In this document: positions 1-8,464 of the stretch, piece by piece
Position numbering within the stretch: the stretch's first letter is position 1
Layout of the letters: every line of letters starts with the position of its first letter
Assembly (NCBI RefSeq): GCF_002994635.1
Contig: NZ_PVNL01000035.1
Span: 1 to 64,000, forward strand
Direction of reading: 5' to 3'
From: Enhygromyxa salina
GTDB lineage: Bacteria > Myxococcota_A > Polyangia > Nannocystales > Nannocystaceae
Length of the DNA stretch: 64,000 bases
Notes under the pieces: generated by a model
What the model was told of the DNA's origin: nothing
What the model saw: the letters and a program-made list of their open reading frames with translations, nothing else
The model's database searches: none
Position numbers and translations under genes: made by a program

Positions 1-2379
1 CCCGATGGCCGCCGCATCGCTTCCGCTTCCCACGACGACACCATCCGCATCTGGGACGCCGACGACGGCCGCAACCTCTCCACCCTCAACGGGCACTCGC
101 ACTCGGTCACCTCCGTGGCCTGGTCCCCCGATGGCCGCCGCATCGCTTCCGCTTCCCACGACAACACCATCCGTATCTGGGACGCAACCGAACCAACCAA
201 GCTGCTCCCCCACACCAAGGACGCAACGTGCGTCTCCTACGCCCCAGACGGCACCGGCTTCATATCGGGGTCCGACGATGACACCCTCCGCGTCTGGGAC
301 CCCCACTCCCACACCCAACGCGCCATCACCACCAGCCACCAGGCCAAGCCCCGCGCCATCACGCACTCCCCTTCCGGCGAACACGTCGCTTCGGCCACGA
401 GCGACTGTCGGGTCCGCATCTGGGACGCCAACACGCTCGAGCACGTCCGCACCCTCGCCGGCCACACCCGCGACGCGACGTGCGTGGCCTATTCACCCGA
501 CGGCAAGCTGCTCGCCTCCGGCTCCGCCGACCGCACGAGCCGCTTGTGGAACCCCGCGACCGGCGAGCACCTCGCAACCGCCAAGCATGAGGATTGGGTC
601 AATTGCGTGGCCTTCTCGCCCGACGGCACCAAGCTCGCCTCGGGCTCGTCTTTCTTCGACATCCAAATCTGGTCAATCCCGACTCTCGCCAAGCTGCTGG
701 AGATCAACGCGCACTCCAATTACGTCAACGGCATCGCTTGGTATCCCAGCGGTGATCGCTTTGTGTCATCGTCTTGGGACTGCAAGCTGCGGGTCTGGAA
801 TGCCAACGACGGCGGCCGCATTCACGAATTAGTCGGCCACACCGCGCCGGTCAGGGGTCTCGCGTTCGCACCCGACGGCACCCGCTTCGCGTCGGTCTCG
901 GACGACAAGACCTTGCGGATCTGGGATGCCCAGACCTACGAGCAGCTCGAGCAGTTTCGCAGCGAGACTCCACTCAGGCGGGTAGCCTGGTCGCCAGACA
1001 GCGCCCAAGTCATCGCCGGCTCCACCGCGGGTGTCCAAGTCTGGCGGCTCGAGCCCTGCCTCGCGATCCTGCAGACCCACGGCGAGATCGGTCTGGCCCA
1101 GACACCGAGCGGTCAATTCTGCCTGCAACCCGAGTCCGCCGAAGCCTACCTCGAGGTGCCGCGCCCAGATCGCGCCGCCGTGTTCTACCTGCCGCTCGCA
1201 GGTATCCGCGACCATCAATCGCGCGAGGCCGTCGCCCGCTCGCTAGCCGGCCAGCCCACGCGCTCGCTCGCTCAGTCGCTTGGCTGGGCGCCGCTGCCAT
1301 GGGACGGTGAGATTCGCAGCATCTCCGTCGACCGTCCCCCACCCAGCCCGCTCACGATCGTCTCCACGCAGTTCGGCGACATCATCACCAACCCCTTCTC
1401 CCCCGATACGGCCCTGCGCAACGTCGACACGCTCCCGGGACGACGCGTCGAGATCGACGAGGTCGTGCAGGTGCTCCGCCGTCGCGGGGTCGCGTGGCTA
1501 CGCGGGCCCCGGCGGGCGGGCAAGACCTCGTTCCTCAATTATCTGGTGCACCACAGCCCCGGGTGCCAGGTGTTCTCACGCAGCCTGCAGGCTGGACCGG
1601 CACAAACCCCCGACGACATTGCGAGCCTGCTCGCGCCGAAGCTCGGTGACGCGCCGAACTCCGCCGCCGCGTTTGTCGAGCTGCTGCACGAACACAAGGC
1701 GCCGGTGATCATCCTCGACGAGATCGCCGTGCTCGCGGAGGCCCAGGCCGGCACACTCCGCTGGCTCCGCGCGCTCGGCAATGAAGACTCCGCGATTACG
1801 TTGATCTACTCGGGCTCCCACTACGACTGGGTCCAGGTCAGGGAGCGAATGCGCGAGGTCCCAGGATCATCGTTTGGAAATGACGTCACCTTCGTCGACT
1901 TTGGCCCGATCCCCGAGCCCGACGCGCTCGAGTTTCTGACTGCGACAGCCCCCGCGCAAGCGCCGATCTCCGCGACTTTGGCGAGTTGGGTTGTGCAGGA
2001 GTGCGGGACGTGGCCTTATTACTTGCAAGTACTCGGCTACGCGCTCGTCCAGGAGCAGACCGTCCATCAACGCACGCCCGCGACCATGTCTCGCGGTGAT
2101 TTTCAAGATTTCTACCGTCGTGTGCTGTTGCGCGCCAAAGCGACCTACTTCGAGTTGCGCTGGCAGGAGTTCACCCCCCGAGCCCGGGAGGTCCTACGGG
2201 CTGGGTTGGCGGCAGCTCGGGAACATCGAAGGCTGTCCAATCCAACCGACCTCACGGATGCTGAGAAACGAGTGATGCGTGATCAAGGCGCGCTCGCTGA
2301 CGGCAGCTGGGTGATCGACAAACCATTCTTGAACTGGATGCACGATAACATCGAAACGCTGGGGGAACCCCAATCATGA
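1..2379 (+). CDS. WD40-repeat / P-loop ATPase protein (5' partial)
   Basis: The reading frame is already open at base 1, so the start lies outside the window. Bases 1 to about 1060 encode successive WD40 blades, each with a SPDG...ASAS...IRIWD pattern, enough for at least one propeller. A linker follows, then a P-loop ATPase with a Walker A GPRRAGKTS near 1504-1530 and a Walker B IILDE near 1705-1725. The C-terminal third looks helical and resembles the arm of STAND or AAA-type ATPases. In such proteins the WD40 part usually senses or binds a partner and the NTPase acts as a switch. The stop overlaps the next start as ATGA, so the two are probably translated together. The ATPase class (STAND or AAA_16-like) is inferred, and no effector domain is visible in the part seen. 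Confidence 0.88.
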   Translation, partial: PDGRRIASASHDDTIRIWDADDGRNLSTLNGHSHSVTSVAWSPDGRRIASASHDNTIRIWDATEPTKLLPHTKDATCVSYAPDGTGFISGSDDDTLRVWDPHSHTQRAITTSHQAKPRAITHSPSGEHVASATSDCRVRIWDANTLEHVRTLAGHTRDATCVAYSPDGKLLASGSADRTSRLWNPATGEHLATAKHEDWVNCVAFSPDGTKLASGSSFFDIQIWSIPTLAKLLEINAHSNYVNGIAWYPSGDRFVSSSWDCKLRVWNANDGGRIHELVGHTAPVRGLAFAPDGTRFASVSDDKTLRIWDAQTYEQLEQFRSETPLRRVAWSPDSAQVIAGSTAGVQVWRLEPCLAILQTHGEIGLAQTPSGQFCLQPESAEAYLEVPRPDRAAVFYLPLAGIRDHQSREAVARSLAGQPTRSLAQSLGWAPLPWDGEIRSISVDRPPPSPLTIVSTQFGDIITNPFSPDTALRNVDTLPGRRVEIDEVVQVLRRRGVAWLRGPRRAGKTSFLNYLVHHSPGCQVFSRSLQAGPAQTPDDIASLLAPKLGDAPNSAAAFVELLHEHKAPVIILDEIAVLAEAQAGTLRWLRALGNEDSAITLIYSGSHYDWVQVRERMREVPGSSFGNDVTFVDFGPIPEPDALEFLTATAPAQAPISATLASWVVQECGTWPYYLQVLGYALVQEQTVHQRTPATMSRGDFQDFYRRVLLRAKATYFELRWQEFTPRAREVLRAGLAAAREHRRLSNPTDLTDAEKRVMRDQGALADGSWVIDKPFLNWMHDNIETLGEPQS

Positions 2380-4250
2380 TTTTTTGGTGGCCCTCCAAGT
2401 ATCACGCGGACTATGAGCTGCGCAATTGGGACGCGCTCGTCCAGACCGTCCAAACCATGCCACATGGGGTATTCTGGCCGTTGTTGGGTGCCCGCCGCTC
2501 GGGCAAGACCTGGGCCTTGAACGCGATCGAAGCCGCGATCGGACCCGCGAACGCAGCTCACGTCACGCTCGACCAGATCGACGCCAAAAAGCAGGAGTTG
2601 CCCGAGCACGCGCGCGGCCGGACGGTCCTGCTATTCGATGAGCCCGGCTCTGTGCTCTTCCACGACACCGCTCCCGAGCAAGTGATGAACAAGGGCTGGG
2701 AGCTAAACGTCGAGGGCGCCAAACAATTCGTCGAGTGGTGCCAGCGTCTCAAGCACACGGGAACGATCGTGACCCTCGCGCTCACTCCTGCCGAGTGGCA
2801 CGCCTTGCGCGAAGTCGGCGGCGCCTTGGTCAGCAGCAAGGACCTCGAGTATCGTCGCCTGGGTCCCCTGTCTGCGGCGCAGTCGCAGCGGTTCCCTCGC
2901 ACACCAACTCAACACCAACTGTTCGAGCAGCTGCCGCCGACCTGGCGACGCAACCCCTTTCTGCTCGCCGAATTTTTTCGGCATGTATTGGACACGCCAG
3001 AGGGCAATCTGCGCAATCCGTTGTCACGCGACGATATTCATAAATTCGGAAAAGAGGTAATCGGGGAGCTAAATTCGGGTAAATACGATTATCTCTATCA
3101 CGTCTTGTACGATTGCCTGATCCCCGAGCACCGCGGTGCGCTTCGCATGGTCGCCGAGCACGAGCGACCCAGCGAGGACCTATGCCGGATGTTGTTGCAC
3201 CTGGGCCTGCTCATGCAATCCGACTCCGGCGAGTACGAGATCGGCGATCCGGTGCTCGCCGATCACTATCCGCCACCGGTCCGCATTCACCACATCTCTG
3301 ATCTCCACTTTGGCCCCAAGACGGCGCTGAGCGTCGACGCCAAGGATAACAGCGTGCAAGGGCGCAAGCTAGCCAAGGCCGCCGGACAGGGCCCTATTCG
3401 TGACGATTACCTCGATTGGCTCGCTCAACTCGAGACCCACCAACGCCCACACCTCGTGGTCGTCTCCGGTGACATCGCCGAGGCGGGGCAAGACGATCAG
3501 CTCGAGGCTGGTCGGGCCTGGCTAGACCGTGTCGCCGCGTGCCTCGCCCCGCACCCGGGGCTCGACCCTGACGACCCGCGCTTGCTGCTCGTGCCCGGAA
3601 ACCATGACGTCGACTGGACCGCCGTCGACGGTCCCGCTGGCGGGCGGCGCCCTCACCTGGCTTTTGCTCGGGTCTTCACCGGCACATCCTGGCCCTTTCC
3701 CCAGTTGGTCGAGCCACCCGAGACTCGTGAACCAGCACATCAGCACTATCGCTCCCTCGGCCTCGCGTTTGCGCTGCTTGGCTCGCCCGAATACGGGGGC
3801 GCCAACCACGAGCACTACGGCCGCCTCGACCCGGGGCTGGTGCACGATCGCGACATTCAACACCTGCGCAGCGCCGTATGGAAACACGAGCCGATTCGCA
3901 TCGCCGTCGTCCACCACCCTCTGGCCCAAGTCCCCAGTATTGCGACCGAAATCACCTCCTACTCGGGCCTGACAAACGGCGGACAGCTGCAAGCGGCGTT
4001 GGAAGAGCAGGGCTTCACGCTGCTCCTCCATGGCCATACCCACGCGGCCTACCTCGAGCGAAAGGGCGAGCTGTTGATCGCCGGCGCCGGCACCCTCGGC
4101 AGCCGCGAGACCTACGAGCGCCATGGTTTCAACGAGATCATCGTGACCCGGGAGGGCCAGCGCTACAAAGTCCAGGCCCAGACCTACGAACGCAAAGGTG
4201 GTTCGTTCGCGCCCCGTGCAGTTGAGCAACTCGAGCGTGTCGCAACGTGA
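2376..4250 (+). CDS. P-loop ATPase fused to calcineurin-like metallophosphoesterase
   Basis: The 624-residue protein has two parts. The N-terminal half carries a Walker A (G38 to T45, GARRSGKT) and a Walker B (LLFDE, residues 85-89), followed by a helical region. From about residue 302 comes a complete metallophosphoesterase: HISDLHFG, VVSGDIAEAG, PGNHDVDW, VVHHP and HGHTH, the five metal-binding motifs of the calcineurin-like family. The substrate is unknown and could be a nucleotide, nucleic acid or phosphoprotein. The gene overlaps the upstream WD40-ATPase gene by ATGA, and both proteins carry a related-looking GARRSGKT / GPRRAGKT loop. That suggests a sensor-effector pair, but the functional link is inference. 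Confidence 0.85.
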   Translation: MIFWWPSKYHADYELRNWDALVQTVQTMPHGVFWPLLGARRSGKTWALNAIEAAIGPANAAHVTLDQIDAKKQELPEHARGRTVLLFDEPGSVLFHDTAPEQVMNKGWELNVEGAKQFVEWCQRLKHTGTIVTLALTPAEWHALREVGGALVSSKDLEYRRLGPLSAAQSQRFPRTPTQHQLFEQLPPTWRRNPFLLAEFFRHVLDTPEGNLRNPLSRDDIHKFGKEVIGELNSGKYDYLYHVLYDCLIPEHRGALRMVAEHERPSEDLCRMLLHLGLLMQSDSGEYEIGDPVLADHYPPPVRIHHISDLHFGPKTALSVDAKDNSVQGRKLAKAAGQGPIRDDYLDWLAQLETHQRPHLVVVSGDIAEAGQDDQLEAGRAWLDRVAACLAPHPGLDPDDPRLLLVPGNHDVDWTAVDGPAGGRRPHLAFARVFTGTSWPFPQLVEPPETREPAHQHYRSLGLAFALLGSPEYGGANHEHYGRLDPGLVHDRDIQHLRSAVWKHEPIRIAVVHHPLAQVPSIATEITSYSGLTNGGQLQAALEEQGFTLLLHGHTHAAYLERKGELLIAGAGTLGSRETYERHGFNEIIVTREGQRYKVQAQTYERKGGSFAPRAVEQLERVAT

Positions 4251-4252
4251 CC

Positions 4253-4538
4253 TCAGGTCAGCCAGCGCAGGATCGAGAACACCTTGGCCCCGCGCTCAAA
4301 CATCACATCCACGATCACCGTCGGTGCGCCCCGATCAAACGGTAGGTAGCTGATCGCCGATCGGCTCACTCCCACCTCGGCTGCGCTCGTAGGCCACGCA
4401 GGTCTCGCCCACCGAGGTGCACATCGTGTCGCAGGTCAGGCCTTCGACAAAGGTCTCGCAGCTTTGAAAACATGGCTCGCCCGCGGGATCGCAGTGGTAC
4501 ATGCCAGGGTAGTCGCCGTCGCCGTCGCCGAGTGCCAC
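4253..4538 (-). pseudogene. Broken Cys-rich secreted protein gene fragment
   Basis: On the minus strand, bases 4538-4370 encode a Gly-Asp run followed by a Cys-rich stretch (YHCDPAGEPCFQSCETF and CDTMCTSVGETC) typical of myxobacterial secreted proteins. The frame is lost around 4370. In another frame 4365-4253 gives a sensible end (SYLPFDRGAPTVIVDVMFERG...SILRWLT stop). Reading the two together needs one frameshift, and no signal peptide remains upstream. I take it as a truncated, frameshifted lipoprotein gene. A sequencing error could mimic the frameshift but not the missing 5' end. Confidence 0.5.
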
Positions 4539-4709
4539 CTGTCACACCCGCTGCGACACCCGCCGTGACAATCGCACTATTTACGCTTTTGCAGGCGCCG
4601 TGCACGTCGATCACTCGAATAGGGTTGCGTCGACTACAGACTCGTCAACGCCCGCCGGCGCCAACGGCTCAGTGGCGTAGTGCCGATGGGAGCGCGCGCG
4701 TAGCCGGTC

Positions 4710-6017
4710 TCAGCTCGTGATCGCAACCAGCTCGCGGATGTCGAGGTTCGAGTCTGACGCGGCCTCCTCCACCAGCCATGCCGGCGCCCCGCCAGCCGCC
4801 TGCAGCTGCTCGAGCGCTTGGCCACGGCACACGCTGCAGGGCGTCGCTGACCACAGCCAGATCATCGCTTCCGCGCAGCCGGTCGCGTCCGCGCCGAACA
4901 CCGCGAGTAGATCCAAACCGACGCTGTGGACGAAATCTGGGTCATCGGTTGGCGCTTGACGCAGCGCAGCGCAGATCGCCTGGGTGTCCTCGGGCGTCCG
5001 GTCGTGGGTGAGCCAGGGCAGCAGCTCCAGATCCGAGCGCGCCAGCGCCTCGCGTGCACGGACACGCATCCGTGGGTCCGAGCTGCGCGACAACATGCTG
5101 ATCCCCCGGCTCCGCGCCCAACTGTCCTCGCAGGCAAGTACTTGGTCGATCAAGATCTCGGGTGCGGCCGAGGGCAGCGCACGGTGCCTGAACACCTGCC
5201 AGAGGTGCCAGCGCACGGTCAGCTCCGAGGTTGTGATCATCGTGCTCACCACCTGCTCGAGCTGGGCCGACGTTGCCCTGTTGCCCCAAAACATGAACCA
5301 CCCGATCATTGGTTGGGTCGATTGCCGCGCGGCTGTAACTAGCGCCTCAACGTTCACCTCAGCCGGCTCCCAATGCGGCGCTGGGCGGAGCTTCGAACGC
5401 TCCGCCTCGGCGGCCTCGATCAAGCCGGACAAACCCTTCAAGGCGGGTATCTCGGCCAGCGCTGCGAGGACCTCGGCTTCGCCGAGCGTCTGCTTGGCCT
5501 GAGTGTGCAGCCAATCGAGATCCCTCCAATCGTATGGGCCTGATTCCAGACCGGCGGCGAGATAGTGCCTCGCAATCCGCACGAATCCCTCGACACCATC
5601 GAACTCGAGGATCTCGGACTGGGCTTGCCACGGCGCCGATTTGTCTGGGCATGTGTCGACCACCCAGCGCAACGCCGTGGCCGCCTCGGGGTGCCCGGCG
5701 CGGGCGTAGAGCAACGCGAGCGCGCATAGCTGCGCGAGGTCCCAGGTGTCCTCGGTCGTATGGATCGCGTCGCACACCGGGCGCACAAACCTCTCGGTCC
5801 AGCCCACGGCTTGCATGATCTCGAACAACCATGTTGCGCGATGGCCCTCGCATTGCTGATCGTAGGATTGACTGACCAGCAGGTGGTCTAGCATCGACGC
5901 CGTGGACAAGAGCCGGCCTGTGTGACGCACGTGCATCAACGCGCGACCCTGTCCACGCGCGAGCGCGGTCAGCAACGCATTCTCGCTCAGCGGCAGCGTG
6001 AATCCGAGATCGGTCAT
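4710..6017 (-). CDS. Hypothetical helical-repeat protein (435 aa)
   Basis: I chose the ATG at 6017 (MTDLGFTLPLSENALL) because the longer open frame upstream is Arg/Ser-rich and looks non-coding. The protein has no signal peptide or membrane segment. It consists of Leu/Ala-rich helices with repeated patterns such as VRWHLWQVFRHRAL and RMRVRAREALARSDLELLPWL, which look like HEAT or TPR-type solenoid repeats. Two Cys sit near the C-terminus (CSVCRG). No family was recognised. Proteins of this build often act as scaffolds or as immunity-like partners, but nothing in the neighbourhood fixes a role. It ends about 450 bases from the metallophosphoesterase gene, facing it. Confidence 0.7.
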   Translation of the reverse strand: MTDLGFTLPLSENALLTALARGQGRALMHVRHTGRLLSTASMLDHLLVSQSYDQQCEGHRATWLFEIMQAVGWTERFVRPVCDAIHTTEDTWDLAQLCALALLYARAGHPEAATALRWVVDTCPDKSAPWQAQSEILEFDGVEGFVRIARHYLAAGLESGPYDWRDLDWLHTQAKQTLGEAEVLAALAEIPALKGLSGLIEAAEAERSKLRPAPHWEPAEVNVEALVTAARQSTQPMIGWFMFWGNRATSAQLEQVVSTMITTSELTVRWHLWQVFRHRALPSAAPEILIDQVLACEDSWARSRGISMLSRSSDPRMRVRAREALARSDLELLPWLTHDRTPEDTQAICAALRQAPTDDPDFVHSVGLDLLAVFGADATGCAEAMIWLWSATPCSVCRGQALEQLQAAGGAPAWLVEEAASDSNLDIRELVAITS

Positions 6018-6177
6018 GGGCACGACGCAGGACGTAGCGCTCGAGCAGTCCGGCGGCGCACGCGAAGAGTCTAGCAAGTTCGAGGCCGTCGAGGAGCTCG
6101 AGTGAAAGGCATGGGCGCACCCTCGGTTGGCCCCTGGTGACTCGGCGCCTGCACGGGGCTGTCCGCGATCGCGCGGC

Positions 6178-8052
6178 CTATGGCGCACGACGGAACTCGA
6201 CTCGGCGGTTTCGGTGTCGGTTGGCTCGCGTGTCGTTGGCAACGAGTGGCTGCGCCTCTCCGTGGCCCACGCTCGAAAGCCGGGAAGCAGCGACGCCGTG
6301 CTCGACCATCCAGAGCCGCACCGCCTCGGCGCGTGCTTGGCTGAGCCGAATGTTGTCCTCGTCCGAACCCACGCTGTCCGTGTGGCCCTCGACCGAGATG
6401 TCTTTGATGCCGGGATCTGCCGCGAGGACCGCCACGAGCTGCGCGAGCAAGTCTTCATCCGCCTCGCGGATGACAGCGCTGCCGGTGTCGAACTCCAGGC
6501 CTTCGCCGAGGCGAATCTGGTCGGAACACACGACCACCTGGGGCGGAACGGCGGGCCAACTCTGAAACTGAAAGGTCGCGTCGAGACTGCGCGCGATCAT
6601 GTTGGGGGTCGTGTAGTCCATCTGCTCGTTGAGAGTGCCGAGCATTCCTTCACTCTCCATGATCGGCCACCAAGGGGCGACCTCGAACTCGACGTCTGCA
6701 TCATGGTACGACCACGCGGCCAGCTCCGAGCAGATCATCGCAGCCCTGCCTTTCACGGGCCCCGTGTACAGGGGCACGAACGGCTCGCCCTTGAACCACG
6801 CCTTCAACTTGGCCAGGATGTTGAGCCCAGCGCCACCGATGAACCCTGCGATCCACACCTTCCAATCGCTCGTCGTTCCGGTCACCGTGGCCAACTGCGC
6901 CATCTTTGCGATCTGACCGTACGCATAAGGTCGATACCCGTACGCGCGAACCGAGGCGACAATCCGTTGCTGCTCATCCTCGGTGATCCCTTCTCGTCGG
7001 TACACGTCGAGCGTCGTGCACTGCTTCTGGGTCTGCTCCAGGCTGTGGAGCAGCAAGCCGCTGTCCAGCATCTCCGCGGTCTCACCGTGGTCGAGATACA
7101 CGGCAACATGCGAGTACCAGGGGCGCTCGCGCGTCGCCGAGCATCCTGGAACGGCCTGCGACGTCGGGGGCCCGAGTTGCTCCCTCTCCAGTCTTTGAAT
7201 CGACGTCGACACGAAGCCGCTACCTTGACAGAGCAGCAGATCACCGGGCTGCAGGCGGTGGTCGCGGATCGGGTACTCGGGTCCACCAACAACCCGGATC
7301 GCAACCGGGGCGAAGGTCTCCGAGGTTGCAGCGAGATACACGTCGCCGTCGGACCCAATCTTCACCTTGAACCGTGCGAGGCCATCAGCGCCGACAGGCA
7401 CGCGCTTCGATTGTCCGGGTGCGAGGCGGATCGTCGACGTGAAGCCGGAGAGCGTGACCTCGGTAGGGTCGGTAGGCTTCCCGCCCGCGACCCCGACAGC
7501 GACCTCGACCGTGGTTCCGGGCCGGCCCGAGACGACGGCGTCCACCGGCCGCAGCTGAGGCTTGATCTGAATGGTGAGCCACTGCGACGCGGTGGGATCA
7601 GGAGGCTCGACGAGCGGGGGTGGAGATTTCGACGGTCGACCGCCCGCGTACCAAATATCGTAGATGCCGTGTGGTAGCTGAGGGATCTCGAAGCCGACGT
7701 TCGAGTCGGCCTTGTCGATGGGAGGTCGAACGGGGAGCGTCAGCGTCTCGCCAAGGTCCTCGCCCTCGGTGGTCCGTCGCCGCACGTAGATCTCCTTTGG
7801 CGGTCTGGCGTCGCCGGCCGGAAACGCAATGACGGCACCCGGGGTAATGGTGGGCACGACCACCGGACGTCCGTCGACGCCCGCGACGATGGCGATCTCG
7901 GGCTCGTCGCCGGGCAACGGGACGGGTCCGTCGGTGTAGACCGGCGCGAAGGTGGGCGCCTTGTCGGGCGTCGTCGAATCAGCCATCAGATGGCATGCCG
8001 ACGTGCCGAGGAGAAGCAGCAGCAAAACTGAACGGCTACACGAACGGGGCAC
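6178..8052 (-). CDS. Lipoprotein with YiiX-like amidase fold and OmpA peptidoglycan-binding domain
   Basis: The 624-residue protein begins with a lipoprotein signal (LLLLLLGTSAC, Cys20). Residues about 50-240 look like beta-sandwich material. A permuted papain-like (YiiX/NlpC-P60-type) region follows, with LQPGDLLLCQGSG, WYSHVAVYLD (candidate His) and MICSELAAWSY (candidate Cys). The last 110 residues are an OmpA domain: LEFDTGSAVI, VEGHTDSVGSDEDNIRLSQARAEAV and NRRVEF. The family picture is a lipid-anchored envelope protein that holds peptidoglycan through OmpA and may hydrolyse an amide or lipid substrate. The combination in one lipoprotein is unusual. Orientation and spacing suggest its own transcription unit. 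Confidence 0.82.
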   Translation of the reverse strand: MPRSCSRSVLLLLLLGTSACHLMADSTTPDKAPTFAPVYTDGPVPLPGDEPEIAIVAGVDGRPVVVPTITPGAVIAFPAGDARPPKEIYVRRRTTEGEDLGETLTLPVRPPIDKADSNVGFEIPQLPHGIYDIWYAGGRPSKSPPPLVEPPDPTASQWLTIQIKPQLRPVDAVVSGRPGTTVEVAVGVAGGKPTDPTEVTLSGFTSTIRLAPGQSKRVPVGADGLARFKVKIGSDGDVYLAATSETFAPVAIRVVGGPEYPIRDHRLQPGDLLLCQGSGFVSTSIQRLEREQLGPPTSQAVPGCSATRERPWYSHVAVYLDHGETAEMLDSGLLLHSLEQTQKQCTTLDVYRREGITEDEQQRIVASVRAYGYRPYAYGQIAKMAQLATVTGTTSDWKVWIAGFIGGAGLNILAKLKAWFKGEPFVPLYTGPVKGRAAMICSELAAWSYHDADVEFEVAPWWPIMESEGMLGTLNEQMDYTTPNMIARSLDATFQFQSWPAVPPQVVVCSDQIRLGEGLEFDTGSAVIREADEDLLAQLVAVLAADPGIKDISVEGHTDSVGSDEDNIRLSQARAEAVRLWMVEHGVAASRLSSVGHGEAQPLVANDTRANRHRNRRVEFRRAP

Positions 8053-8180
8053 GATAGGTCCCTATCGCGTCGAACACACTGGCGTCAAGGTGGCGGCGGC
8101 GACTTTCAGCGACGGTACGTCGCACAGGTCGTCGGTTCGTGGGTGTTTTGCTGACAGCACGACGGCGGCTCCGATCGCCC

Positions 8181-8360
8181 TCAGAACCGCCACTGTAGCT
8201 GACCTGCGGAAACGCTCACGCGCTTCAGGCTCTGTTTCCTCGTGCCGCCAGCGACAAGCAGCAGCACCCCGAGACTGATCAGCGAGATGCCAACGCTGAG
8301 GCCGACTGCGCCGAGCGTCCTCTGCCGATCACGGTTCACACCCAGCGCCCCGGGCCGACG
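8181..8360 (-). pseudogene. C-terminal remnant of a single-TM protein
   Basis: The minus strand reads RTLGAVGLSVGISLISLGVLLLVAGGTRK followed by a short basic tail ending in a stop at 8181. This pattern, a Gly-rich transmembrane helix and then a short C-terminal tail, is common at the end of myxobacterial PEGA or TPR membrane proteins. No credible coding sequence continues upstream of about 8360, because that stretch is covered by the opposite CDDGN gene and its leader. I infer a gene reduced to its last 60 codons. Chance translation is possible. Confidence 0.4.
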
Positions 8361-8464
8361 AGTAGCTCGAGCAGGACGAGAATTGCATGGCACCGCGACA
8401 TCGCGTCGAGAAGCGATCGCGAGCCTGACTCGACGGCCCCGCCCAAGAGTGGCAGCATCTGCCA

